From positions 36,335 to 100,334 of the forward strand of contig NZ_PDWP01000014.1 of NCBI RefSeq assembly GCF_010093235.1: a DNA stretch of 64,000 nt. Direction: 5' to 3'. The notes under the pieces are model-generated. The model saw only the letters and a list, made by a program, of their open reading frames with translations. It did not search any database and was not told the DNA's origin. Position numbers and translations under genes: made by a program. Of this stretch, positions 37,300-45,695 are shown one piece after another. Numbering within the stretch: the stretch's first letter is position 1; each line of letters opens with the position of its first letter. The DNA comes from Pseudoxanthomonas suwonensis. Its GTDB lineage: Bacteria; Pseudomonadota; Gammaproteobacteria; Xanthomonadales; Xanthomonadaceae.

Positions 37300-37347
37300 C
37301 CACGTAGCCACGTAGCCACGTAGCCACGTAGCCACGTAGCCGCGTAG
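37292..37347. repeat. Seven tandem copies of CCACGTAG
   Basis: An 8-bp unit repeated seven times (the last as CCGCGTAG) running directly into a REP that begins GTAGCCCGG. The unit carries the GTAG head of the REP. The first copy includes the stop codon of the transporter gene. Confidence 0.9.
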
Positions 37348-37454
37348 CCCGGATAAGGCCGGAGGCCGCATCCGGGACCTCCGCCACGTCCGCTAATCCG
37401 CCATCCACAACACACCCGGGCGTCCTGTCCCCGGGTGCGCTTCGCTTACCCGGG

Positions 37455-37540
37455 CTACTGCCACTGCAGGCCGGAGGCGGTGGTGGTCAAGGCCATGGTG
37501 TGTCCCGATGTGCGTGGCGATCCACGGGGCCGCACGGCGA
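37455..37540 (-). pseudogene. FKBP 5'-end remnant, copy 1
   Basis: On the minus strand the codons [13 protein letters not shown] then stop (37496 to 37455), with the upstream flank (TGGCGATCCACGGGG reading on plus), closely match the first 12 codons and leader of the FKBP gene at 28394 ([13 protein letters not shown]). It is a 14-codon fragment embedded in the REP array. Confidence 0.75.
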
Positions 37541-37778
37541 CCGCAGCGAGCTTCGCGTAGCCCGGATAAGGCCGAAGGCCGCATCGCGCCCCCGCGCGCC
37601 TGAAGTGCGACGAGGCCAGGGCCGTCGCCACGGCCCCGCGATCTCAAAGCGCGAGCTTCGCGTAGCCCGGATAAGGCCGAAGGCCGCATCCGGGACCCCC
37701 GCCACGTCCGCCATCCGCCATCCGCCATCCACAACGCACCCGGGCGTCCCGGCCCCGGGTGCGCTTCGCTTACCCGGG

Positions 37779-37864
37779 CTACTGCCACTGCAGGCCGGAG
37801 GCGGTGGTGGTCAAGGCCATGGTGTGTCCCGATGTGCGTGGCGATCCACGGGGCCGCACGGCGA
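37779..37864 (-). pseudogene. FKBP 5'-end remnant, copy 2
   Basis: Same fragment as at 37455-37540, repeated 324 bp to the right with the same flanks. This shows a tandem duplication of a ~324-bp block containing the remnant and two REP units. Confidence 0.75.
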
Positions 37865-38417
37865 CCGCAGCGAGCTTCGCGTAGCCCGGATAAGGCCGAA
37901 GGCCGCATCGCGCCCCCGCGCGCCCGAAGTGCGACGAGGCCAGGGCCGTCGCCACGGCCCCGCGACCTCGAAGCGCGAGCTTCGCGTAGCCCGGATAAGG
38001 CCGAAGGCCGCATCGCGCCCCCGCGCGCCTGAAGTGCGACGAGGCCAGGGCCGTCGCCACGGCCCCGCGACCTCGAAGCGCGAGCTTCGCGTAGCCCGGA
38101 TAAGGCCGAAGGCCGCATCGCGCCCCCGCGCGCTTGAAGCGTGGCGAGGTCCGGGCCGTCGCCACGGCCCCGCGACCTCAAAGCGCGAGCTTCGCGTAGC
38201 CCGGATAAGGCTGAAGGCCGCATCGCGCCCCCGCGCGCTTGAAGCGTGGCGAGGTCCGGGCCGTCGCCACGGCCCCGCCATCTCGAAGTGCGAGCTTCGC
38301 GTAGCCCGGATAAGGCTGAAGGCCGCATCCGGGACCCCCGCCACGTCCGCCATCCGCCATCCGCCATCCACAACGCACCCGGGCGTCCCGGCCCCGGGTG
38401 CGCTTCGCTTACCCGGG

Positions 38418-38486
38418 CTACGGTGTTGAAGGCGTGGCGTCGCCGTAACGCGGCTGCAACCGTACACCACGGATGAAATCCGCCAT
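38418..38486 (-). pseudogene. Duplicated 3' end of the adjacent hydrolase gene, copy 1
   Basis: Encodes the last 22 residues of the hydrolase (MADFIRGVRLQPRYGDATPS then TP and stop, with small differences), as at 39203-39271. It lies between a REP-b unit and the next forward REP. Confidence 0.75.
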
Positions 38487-38607
38487 CCGCTTCGCGTAGC
38501 CCGGATAAGGCCGAAGGCCGCATCCGGGGCCGCCGCCACGCATGACGGCCCGCCAACGCCCAACGCACCCGGGCGTCCCGGTCCCGGGTGCGCTTCGCTT
38601 ACCCGGG

Positions 38608-38676
38608 CTACGGTGTTGAAGGCGTGGCGTCGCCGTAACGCGGCTGCAGCCGCACACCACGGATCAAATCCGCCAT
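38608..38676 (-). pseudogene. Duplicated 3' end of the adjacent hydrolase gene, copy 2
   Basis: Same 69-bp gene end, 190 bp to the right of copy 1, in the same context (REP-b on its left, forward REP on its right). Confidence 0.75.
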
Positions 38677-39012
38677 CCGCTTCGCGTAGCCCGGATAAGG
38701 CCGAAGGCCGCATCGCGCCCCCGCGCGCCCGAAGTGCGACGAGGCCAGGGCCGTCGCCACGGCCCCGCGACGTCGAAGTGCGAGCTTCGCGTAGCCCGGA
38801 TAAGGCCGAAGGCCGCATCGCGCCCCCGCGCGCCTGAAGTGCGACGAGGCCAGGGCCGTCGCCACGGCCCCGCGACGTCGAAGTGCGAGCTTCGCGTAGC
38901 CCGGATAAGGCCGAAGGCCGCATCCGGGACCCCCGCCACGTCCGCCATCCGCCATCCGCCATCCACAACGCACCCGGGCGTCCCGGCCCCGGGTGCGCTT
39001 CGCTTACCCGGG

Positions 39013-39081
39013 CTACGGTGTTGAAGGCGTGGCGTCGCCGTAACGCGGCTGCAACCGTACACCACGGATCAAATCCGCCAT
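39013..39081 (-). pseudogene. Duplicated 3' end of the adjacent hydrolase gene, copy 3
   Basis: Same 69-bp gene end, 190 bp to the left of the native one at 39203-39271. The native copy continues into the full gene; the three extra copies stop at the ATG of MADFIRG. Confidence 0.75.
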
Positions 39082-39202
39082 CCGCTTCGCGTAGCCCGGA
39101 TAAGGCCGGAGGCCGCATCCGGGGCCTCCGCCACGCATGACGGCACGCCAACACCCGGTTCACCCAGGCATCCCGGCCCCGGGTGCGCTTCGCTTACCCG
39201 GG

Positions 39203-40518
39203 CTACGGTGTTGAAGGCGTGGCGTCGCCGTAACGCGGCTGCAACCGCACACCACGGATGAAATCCGCCATCAGGCGCAGGTAGCCATCGGGTTGGCGGG
39301 TCGAGAGCCGTTCGCCGTCGGGGGCGGTCTCGAACTCGTACATGCCGTGCTCGGCGCGGGGAAACACCGCGGTGACGATGGGCCGGCCCGCACGCTGCAG
39401 CGCGGCCAGCCGCCGCAGCGTCTCGCCCGGGGGCGCGTCGCGGTCTTCGCCGCCGAACAGCCACAGCTGCGGCACGTCCAGGGTCTCCAGCACCGGCATC
39501 GGGTCGTAGTGCGCTGGCACGCCGCGCACCAGTCCCGGTGCCTCGCGGCGGATGGTCGCCTCGTCCCGTGCGAGGAGGTAGCCGGTGAAGTTGCCACGCA
39601 CTGCCGGATACCACGGCGCGTCGCCATGCCGGGCCTTGGCCGCTTCCAGCTGCGCATAGCCTTCGCTGAATCCGCTGTCGATCAGCGCGGCAGTGGCATC
39701 GGCGATCTCCATCGCCCCGGCCAGCGCGTCGGCGCCGAAGCCGGCGCGCGCGATGTCGGCGGCGATCGCCTCGCGGTCCTCCTCCAGCGGCGAGACCGCC
39801 AGTCCGAAGCTGACGACCACGAAATCCACCGGTGCGATCCGCGCCGCCAGCGGCGCCACCCAGCCGCCCTGGCTCCCGGCCTGGTAGCCGATACGCCCGG
39901 CGCGCGCCCCGGCCAGCCGCCGCGCCTCGCGCACGGCGTGGATCGCATCGATCGCCAGGGTCAGGTAGTCCTGCGTATAGCGGCCGCCGGACGCACCAGT
40001 GCCGCGCTTGTCGTAGGCGAACACGCCAATGCCCGCCGCGGCGAACTCGCGCTGCAGCGAGTACCGCCCAAGCGCGGCATCGTGTTCGGCGCCATGCACC
40101 AGCACCACCACCGGCACGGGATCCTGGCCAGGCGGCATCGTCAGGCGCCCTGCCAGTTCGACTCCGCTGCCACGGAATCGCGTATCGGTCTGCACCAGGG
40201 CGATGCGCCCGCCGGCCACGCCGTCGAAGCGGATGCGTTCGCAGCCATCGAAGGCCACGCGGTGTCCGTCCGGGCGCCCGGTCCATCCCAGCGTGCTGGA
40301 CCAGCCGCCCCTCCCATCCGGCGCCAGCGCGCCACTGCGGCCGTCGGGCAGGCGCCAGCGCAAGGCGTCCTCGCCGGCCGGGCCGATATCAAGCACGCGC
40401 CCGTCTTCCAGGCGCCAGCTGCCGACCTCGCATCGCGGCTGCGATGCCTGCGCCGCCGTCGCGCACACATCACCGCCAGTGCGACGAGCCCGCCGGTCCA
40501 GTCCATGCGTCGCGCCAT
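39203..40518 (-). pseudogene. Secreted alpha/beta hydrolase (S9/DLH-like), apparently frameshifted in the signal peptide
   Basis: The catalytic part is complete: VVVLVHGAEHDAALGRYSLQ, YDKRGTGASGGRYTQDYL, the nucleophile elbow GYQAGSQGGWVAPL, the acid in LFGGEDRDAPPGE and the His in FPRAEHGMYEFE. It acts on an unknown ester or peptide. The signal peptide (MARRMDWTGGLVALAVMCA) starts at the ATG at 40518 with a GGAG site but is in another frame. The frames should join near 40451-40470, giving ...VMCA-TAAQASQPRC. The gene's last 22 codons have been copied three times into the REP array downstream. Confidence 0.75.
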
Positions 40519-40652
40519 GGCACGCTCCAGTTCCGAAGGATGGGACACAGGCTGGCATGCCGCGCATGCGCATGCCCAGCACTACGCGACGAAGCGCGCC
40601 CTGTGGCGACGGAAACCCCGCTGCGGCGAACGGAAGACGGCGCAGGTCAGGC

Positions 40653-40680
40653 AAAAAAAGGGAGGCGCGCTGCGCCTCCC
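40653..40680 (-). terminator. Intrinsic terminator facing left, with no obvious gene upstream
   Basis: On the minus strand, GGGAGGCGC and GCGCCTCCC form a 9-bp stem with loop AGC, followed by seven Ts (A-run 40653-40659 on plus). The only gene to its right, arr, runs the other way. It may end an unrecognised small RNA starting near 40700-40900, or insulate the hydrolase gene. Confidence 0.7.
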
Positions 40681-40776
40681 GTACTGACGTTGTACGCGCC
40701 CCCGGGGCTTGCGGCAACGCCGCCGCCGTGGTGCAGGATCGCCCGCCTGCCGCATGGCAGGACAGTGGAGGCAACG

Positions 40777-41175
40777 ATGCACGGCACTACGATCTACTAC
40801 CACGGCACCCGCGCCGGACTCGCCCCCGGCGATCTCCTCGAACCCGGTCGCCGCTCGAACTACGGCAGCCGCAGGACCTCGCGCTACATCTACCTGTCGG
40901 CGACGCTGGAAGCGGCGATCTGGGGCGCGGAACTGGCGGTGGGCGAGGCGCCGGCGCGCGTCTACATCGTCGAACCGACCGGGCCGATCGAGGACGACCC
41001 CAACCTCACCAACAAGCGCTACCCGGGCAATCCCACCCGCTCCTACCGCTCGGCGCACCCGCTGCGCGTGGTCGGCGAGGTACACGGCTGGATCGGGCAT
41101 CCGCCCGCGCGCCTGGAGCAGATGCGCGCGCACATCGCCTCGTTGGGGGCCGAGGCCGATCCGATCGAGGACTGA
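40777..41175 (+). CDS. arr: NAD+-rifampin ADP-ribosyltransferase Arr, 132 aa
   Basis: Transfers ADP-ribose from NAD+ to the 23-hydroxyl of rifamycins, inactivating them. The sequence follows Arr almost end to end: YYHGTRAGLAPGDLLEPG, SNYGSRRTSRYIYLSATLEA, WGAELAVGEAPARVYIVEPT, PNLTNKRYPGNPTRSYRSAH and HPLRVVGEVHGW. The residues equivalent to the His-Tyr-Asp site of Arr-ms fall at His9, Tyr39 and Asp74 with identical spacing. The ATG at 40777 has GGAGG five bases upstream. It is a single gene flanked by REP arrays, with no integron or IS signs next to it, so it looks like an intrinsic copy. Confidence 0.95.
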   Translation: MHGTTIYYHGTRAGLAPGDLLEPGRRSNYGSRRTSRYIYLSATLEAAIWGAELAVGEAPARVYIVEPTGPIEDDPNLTNKRYPGNPTRSYRSAHPLRVVGEVHGWIGHPPARLEQMRAHIASLGAEADPIED

Positions 41176-41257
41176 GGCTCGCCGGTTCGCCCAGCAGGAT
41201 CCGTTCCTCCGCGCATTGCCTTACCCTCACGGAAGATCCGACGGAACGGGGTGCCGG

Positions 41258-42019
41258 ATGGAACTGATGGACGTGATCCGATTCCAGGTCGACCTGCTGG
41301 CGCTCGGCGTCGACTGCGACCGCGATTTCTCCCCCGGAGGCGCCCTGCTGGGCAGCGCCGCCGAACCAAGCTTCCACGTCAACGCGTTCTACCCACTGCA
41401 TCCCGGCTTCCGCTACGACGCAGCGTTGCTGCAACGCCTGCGCGACCACCATGCAAGGCTGGGCCGCGAGGGCTACCTGGTGCGCTACGACCCGGTCGTC
41501 GCGCCTGACCACGACTGCGCGGCGATCCTCGTACCCGCCGATGCCTGCAACGGCACGACCGGGCGGGACGAACACCGCTTCGCCTGCGTCCGGACCGACG
41601 ATGCAGGCCAGTGGTGTCGCACCTACGTGGCCGGAAGCCCGTGGACGGCGCTGGCACGGCTCGAACAGACCACCACGCGGCTACGCCAGGCGTATGAGGT
41701 GCGCCTGTACCTGTTCACGGTCGATGGCGTGGCGGTGGGCGCGGGATCCCTGGTGGCGATGGGCGGCAATGCCTACATGGCCAATGGCTATTCGGTGATA
41801 CCCGAACACCGCGGCGACATCCTCGGCCGGGCGCGGCTGGTACGCATGTCGACCTCCCATGACGTCGTGGCCCTCACCAGCCGGCGCTTCGCCCGCGTGC
41901 TGGCCCGGGCCATGCCCTCGGTGTCGATGCTCGGCCGCCTCGGTTACTACCGCCTGGCCACCGCCACGGCAGACGCGGATGCAGGCCTCGATTCTCCTGC
42001 GCCGGCCCCGGCCGGCTGA
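41258..42019 (+). CDS. GNAT-like acetyltransferase of unknown substrate, 253 aa
   Basis: The ATG at 41258 follows GGAACGGGG at some distance. The C-terminal half has a GNAT-style core: EVRLYLFTVDGVAVGAGSLV, then YMANGYSVIPEHRGDILGRA, in which the PEHRGDILG segment stands in for the acetyl-CoA loop. The end RLGYYRLA also suits the fold. The N-terminal half (FSPGGALLGSAAEPSFHVNA) is unusual. Assignment is by pattern only. A C-terminal Ala/Pro tail follows. Confidence 0.6.
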   Translation: MELMDVIRFQVDLLALGVDCDRDFSPGGALLGSAAEPSFHVNAFYPLHPGFRYDAALLQRLRDHHARLGREGYLVRYDPVVAPDHDCAAILVPADACNGTTGRDEHRFACVRTDDAGQWCRTYVAGSPWTALARLEQTTTRLRQAYEVRLYLFTVDGVAVGAGSLVAMGGNAYMANGYSVIPEHRGDILGRARLVRMSTSHDVVALTSRRFARVLARAMPSVSMLGRLGYYRLATATADADAGLDSPAPAPAG

Positions 42020-42025
42020 GCGCGC

Positions 42026-42460
42026 CTACTTCCTCGGCCTGGCGTGCCACAGTGCGTTGACGATGATCCAGCGGTCGCCGAAGCGGCCCATGTGGAAGAA
42101 GTCCACGAACCAGGGGGTCTCCGCGCGCACCACCGCGGCCTCGCCGGCCACGTCCAGCACGGTGCAGGAGCGGTCCCACTGTTCCTTCGGGGTCTTCAGC
42201 ACGCCCTGGCGGGTGAGTTCGACCAGCTCGTCGCGCCCCATGCGGCGCAGGCCCAGGCGTTCGTCCGGGGTGTCGCCGAGCACCCGGCGCTTGGCCAGGT
42301 CCGGATGCAGCGAACGGGCGACGCGGTCCGGATCGCCCTCCAGCTGCCCGTCCAGGTAGTCGAAGCAGGTGGCCTCGATGGCCGCGCGCGTGGCGGCGTC
42401 GGGCGCGTGGGCGGGACCTGCGGCCGTGGCCGCGAACAGCACCAGCGAAAGCATCGACAT
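42026..42460 (-). CDS. Secreted NTF2-like (lumazine-binding-like) protein, 144 aa
   Basis: Signal peptide MSMLSLVLFAATAAGPAHA, then an NTF2 fold: IEATCFDYLDGQLEGDPDRV, SLHPDLAKRRVLGD, and the closing strands VVRAETPWFVDFFHMGRFGD with WIIVNALWHARP. This matches the putative lumazine-binding group often found as small exported proteins. No catalytic residues can be assigned. Convergent with the GNAT-like gene, 6 bp between stops. Confidence 0.82.
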   Translation of the reverse strand: MSMLSLVLFAATAAGPAHAPDAATRAAIEATCFDYLDGQLEGDPDRVARSLHPDLAKRRVLGDTPDERLGLRRMGRDELVELTRQGVLKTPKEQWDRSCTVLDVAGEAAVVRAETPWFVDFFHMGRFGDRWIIVNALWHARPRK

Positions 42461-42550
42461 GCACGTATCCGTCGGATGGAAGCGGTGCGACCTTAGGCCG
42501 CGCCACGCCCCTGCTCATGTGCCGTCAGGCAGGGGACCTTCCGGCGCGCG

Positions 42551-43222
42551 TCAATCGGCCAGCAGCATCCTGCAGGTCAGGCCCAGGCAGGCGCCGCTGG
42601 ACGGGTCGAGCACCACCGAATGACCCGGGTCGCCGCCGGGGTACGGTGCGCCTTCGCCAAGGATGAAGACCACCGCGTGCGGGCCGGTCAGCCCCTGCGG
42701 GAACTCCACCGGGCCGATGATGGTGTACAGCGACCTGTACCCCAGGTCGTCCATCCGCCGGGAAGGCATCCGCCCGGTGCTGACCGCATGGCGGTTGCGC
42801 CAGTTGTCGAACTCGGCGGGCGAGCCCGGACGCAGGACGCCGGCCCGGATCAGCACGGCCAGCCCGGCCTCGCCGTGCGGAAGGCCCGATCCCTGGACCT
42901 GGCGCGGCGCGGCAGGCGCGGCCTCGCGCGCGGCCACGGGCTGCGCTTGCACGGCGATCGCGCTCTCCCGCATGGGTGCCGGTCCAGGCGGTGCCGGCAC
43001 GGCAACCGGTGCGGCTGCCGGCGCGGCCACCGTGGGACAGGGCTCGGGCGGCGGCGGCAGCGCATCGCCGTCCACCAGCATGTAGCGGCCGTCGCCCAGC
43101 AGTTCCACTGCCTTCCCCGGATCGAGCATCGCCAGGCCGATCGCGCCCAGCAGCGCCACGACCAGCAGCCACGGCAGCACCGAAGCCGCCACGGGCGCAT
43201 TCACGGTTCCCCTGTAGTGCAT
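42551..43222 (-). CDS. Membrane-anchored protein with Pro/Ala linker, unknown function, 223 aa
   Basis: The ATG at 43222 has a GGAGG site. One membrane anchor (about residues 12-32, SVLPWLLVVALLGAIGLAML) is followed by a Pro/Ala-rich stretch (residues 55-115) and a periplasmic domain containing DLGYRSLYTIIGPVEFPQGL, HAVVFILGEGAPYPGGDPGH and two Cys near the end (GACLGLTCRML). I do not recognise the family. Confidence 0.65.
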   Translation of the reverse strand: MHYRGTVNAPVAASVLPWLLVVALLGAIGLAMLDPGKAVELLGDGRYMLVDGDALPPPPEPCPTVAAPAAAPVAVPAPPGPAPMRESAIAVQAQPVAAREAAPAAPRQVQGSGLPHGEAGLAVLIRAGVLRPGSPAEFDNWRNRHAVSTGRMPSRRMDDLGYRSLYTIIGPVEFPQGLTGPHAVVFILGEGAPYPGGDPGHSVVLDPSSGACLGLTCRMLLAD

Positions 43223-43418
43223 CCTGCCTCCCTGCGCCGCTACCCAGGCGGCCGACTTCCCCAAGTCCCCGCCACTCCGTGCGGGCGCCACTGCAAGCAG
43301 TGCCCGCATCCTCGCAAAGCCGACCCCCGGCAGCAACCGGCCCGGTCCACGCCCGTCGGCGTTCCCCGCCGCCCGTCATCCTCTAGGATCGGCCGGGCCA
43401 ATCTCCCGGGGTAAAGAC

Positions 43419-44732
43419 ATGGGCATGTTCTCGTGGACCGGAAGGTCCCCGGCCGTCCTGCGCGACGGTGGCGTCATCGCACCGGACGAGCGCCTGCCCT
43501 GGGGACAGACCGGGCTGATGGGCGTGCAGCACGTCATCGCCATGTTCGGCTCGACCGTGCTGGCGCCGATCCTGATGGGCTTCGACCCGAACCTGGCGGT
43601 GCTGATGAGCGGCATCGGCACCCTGGTCTTCTTCCTCATCACCGGCGGCAAGGTGCCCAGCTACCTCGGCTCCTCGTTCGCCTTCATCGGCGTGGTCAAC
43701 GTCGCCACCGGCTACGTCGCCAGCCAGGGCGCCAACCCCAACATCGGCCTGGCCCTCGGCGGGATCATCGCCTGCGGGCTGGTCTACACCCTGGTCGGCG
43801 TGCTGGTGCACGTAGCCGGCACCGGCTGGATCGAACGATTGATGCCGCCGGTGGTGACCGGCGCGGTGGTGGCAGTGATCGGCCTCAACCTGGCTTCGAT
43901 CCCGATCAGGAACATGGCCGCCGGCAACTTCGACGCGTGGATGCAGGCGGTGACCTTCCTGTGCGTGGCGCTGGTGGCGGTGTTCACCCGCGGCATGGTC
44001 CAGCGCCTGCTGATCCTGGTCGGCCTGGTGCTGGCCAGCCTGGTCTACGCGACGCTGACCAACGGCCTGGGCCTGGGCAAGCCGGTGGACATGTCCGCGG
44101 TGATGGCCGCGCCCTGGTTCGGGCTGCCCTCGCTGCACGCGCCGGTGTTCGATACCCGTGCGGTCACGCTCATCGTGCCGGTCGTGATCATCCTGGTGGC
44201 CGAGAACCTGGGCCACATCAAGGCGGTGACCGCGATGACCGGGCGCAACCTCGACCGCTACATGGGTCGCGCCTTCATCGGCGACGGCGTGGCGACCATG
44301 ATCTCCGGCGCGGCCGGCGGCACGGGCGTGACCACCTATGCCGAGAACATCGGGGTGATGGCCGCCACCCGCATCTACTCCACCGCGGTGTTCGTGTGCG
44401 CGGCGGTGATCGCCATCCTGCTCGGCTTCTCGCCCAAGTTCGGCGCGCTGATCCAGGCCATCCCGCTGCCGGTGATGGGCGGCGTGTCGATCGTCGTGTT
44501 CGGCCTCATCGCCGTGGCCGGCGCGCGCATCTGGGTCGACAACCGCGTCGACTTCTCCGACACGAAGAACCTGATCGTGGCCGCCATCACCCTGATCCTG
44601 GGCACCGGCGAGTTCACCCTGAAGTTCGGCGAGTTCGCCCTCGGCGGCATCGGCACCGCCACCTTCGGTGCGATCCTGCTGCATGCGCTGCTGTCGCGCG
44701 CGCGTGCCGAGCGGCCTCCTCCGCGCGCTTGA
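43419..44732 (+). CDS. uraA: Uracil/xanthine permease, NCS2 family, 437 aa
   Basis: Proton-linked nucleobase transporter of the inner membrane. Family signatures: GVQHVIAMFGSTVLAPILMG near residue 35, VPSYLGSSFAFI, ENLGHIKAVTAMTGRN with the conserved Glu, and SGAAGGTGVTTYAENIGVMA with the second Glu typical of UraA. About 14 spans. The 3' end runs straight into REP array 2. The gene symbol reflects the best family match; a RutG role is possible but no rut genes are present. Confidence 0.9.
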   Translation: MGMFSWTGRSPAVLRDGGVIAPDERLPWGQTGLMGVQHVIAMFGSTVLAPILMGFDPNLAVLMSGIGTLVFFLITGGKVPSYLGSSFAFIGVVNVATGYVASQGANPNIGLALGGIIACGLVYTLVGVLVHVAGTGWIERLMPPVVTGAVVAVIGLNLASIPIRNMAAGNFDAWMQAVTFLCVALVAVFTRGMVQRLLILVGLVLASLVYATLTNGLGLGKPVDMSAVMAAPWFGLPSLHAPVFDTRAVTLIVPVVIILVAENLGHIKAVTAMTGRNLDRYMGRAFIGDGVATMISGAAGGTGVTTYAENIGVMAATRIYSTAVFVCAAVIAILLGFSPKFGALIQAIPLPVMGGVSIVVFGLIAVAGARIWVDNRVDFSDTKNLIVAAITLILGTGEFTLKFGEFALGGIGTATFGAILLHALLSRARAERPPPRA

Positions 44733-45661
44733 AGCGCGACGCCGCCTGGACCCTCGCCACGGCCCCGCGACCTTGAAGCGCGAACTCCACGTAGCCCGGA
44801 TAAGGCCGTAGGCCGCATCGCGCCCCCGCGCGCTTGAAGCGCGGCGAGGCCTGGGCCGTCGCCACGGCCCCGCGACCTTGAAGTGCGAACTCCACGTAGC
44901 CCGGATAAGGCCGAAGGCCGCATCCGGGACCTCCGCCACGCCTGACCGCACCCCAATACCCGGCGCTCGCGGGCGTCCAGGTCCCGGGTGCGCTTCGCTT
45001 ACCCGGGCTACGCCCGTCCCGGGCGTAGCCCCGTAGCCCGGATAAGGCCGAAGGCCGCATCCGGGACCTCCGCCACGCCTGACCACGCTCCAATACCCGG
45101 CGCTCGCGGGCGTCCTGTCCCGGGTGCGCTTCGCTTACCCGGGCTACGCCCGTCCCGGGCGTAGCCCCGTAGCCCGGATAAGGCCGCAGGCCGCATCCGG
45201 GACCTCCGCCACGCCTGACCGCGCGCCAATACCCGGCGCTCGCGGGCGTCCTGGTCCCGGGTGCGCTTCGCTTACCCGGGCTACGCCCGTCCCAGGCGTA
45301 GCCCCGTAGCCCGGATAAGGCCGCAGGCCGCATCCGGGACCTCCGCCACGCCCGACGGCGCGCCAATACCCGGCGCTCGCGCGCGTCCAGCTCCCGGGTG
45401 CGCTTCGCTTACCCGGGCTACGCAGGGTCCGTCCCGGGCGTAGCCCGGATAAGGCCGTAGGCTGCATCGCGCCCCCGCGTGCTTGAAGCGCGGTGAGGCG
45501 TGGGCCGTCGCCACGGCCCTGCAACCTCGAAGCGCGAGCTTCGCGTAGCCCGGATAAGGCCGAAGGCCGCATCCGGGGCCTCCGCCACGCCCGACGGCGC
45601 GCCAATACCCGGCGCTCGTCGGCGTCCTGGTCCCGGGTGCGCTTCGCTTACCCGGGCTACA
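44733..45661. repeat. REP/REPIN array 2 (GTAG type), about 0.93 kb
   Basis: Seven forward GTAGCCCGGATAAGG units and five inverted CTTACCCGGGCTAC units, mostly paired into REPINs and tandemly repeated every ~135 bp between 44897 and 45420 (spacer CCAATACCCGGCGCTCGCG). A short GGGCGTAGCCCC linker joins some units. It begins immediately after uraA and ends 35 bp before the peptidase-like gene. Confidence 0.92.
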
Positions 45662-45695
45662 GTACCGCCCACGCCTGCCCGACGAGGACCCGCCC

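Larger units (their letters stand above)
37344..39202. repeat. REP/REPIN array 1 (GTAG type), about 1.9 kb
   Basis: There are 13 forward REPs starting GTAGCCCGGATAAGG (inner GGCC...GGCC, outer CCCGGAT/ATCCGGG) and several inverted REPs read on the minus strand as GTAGCCCGGGTAAGCG closing with ACCCGGG. Forward and inverted units pair into REPINs. Others sit in ~105-bp direct repeats in which the closing ATCCGGG is replaced by GCATCGCGCCCCCGCG and the spacer holds the hairpin GGGCCGT-CGCC-ACGGCCC. Larger duplications of roughly 190 and 325 bp are superimposed. Long open frames here arise from repeat periodicity and are not genes. Confidence 0.92.

Noticed and set aside
37393..39163. Long open frames of up to 450 codons across REP array 1
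   Set aside because: They are built of repeated REP translations (AAFGLIRATR-type) on both strands, have no ribosome sites and follow the repeat period. They are by-products of stop-free repeats.
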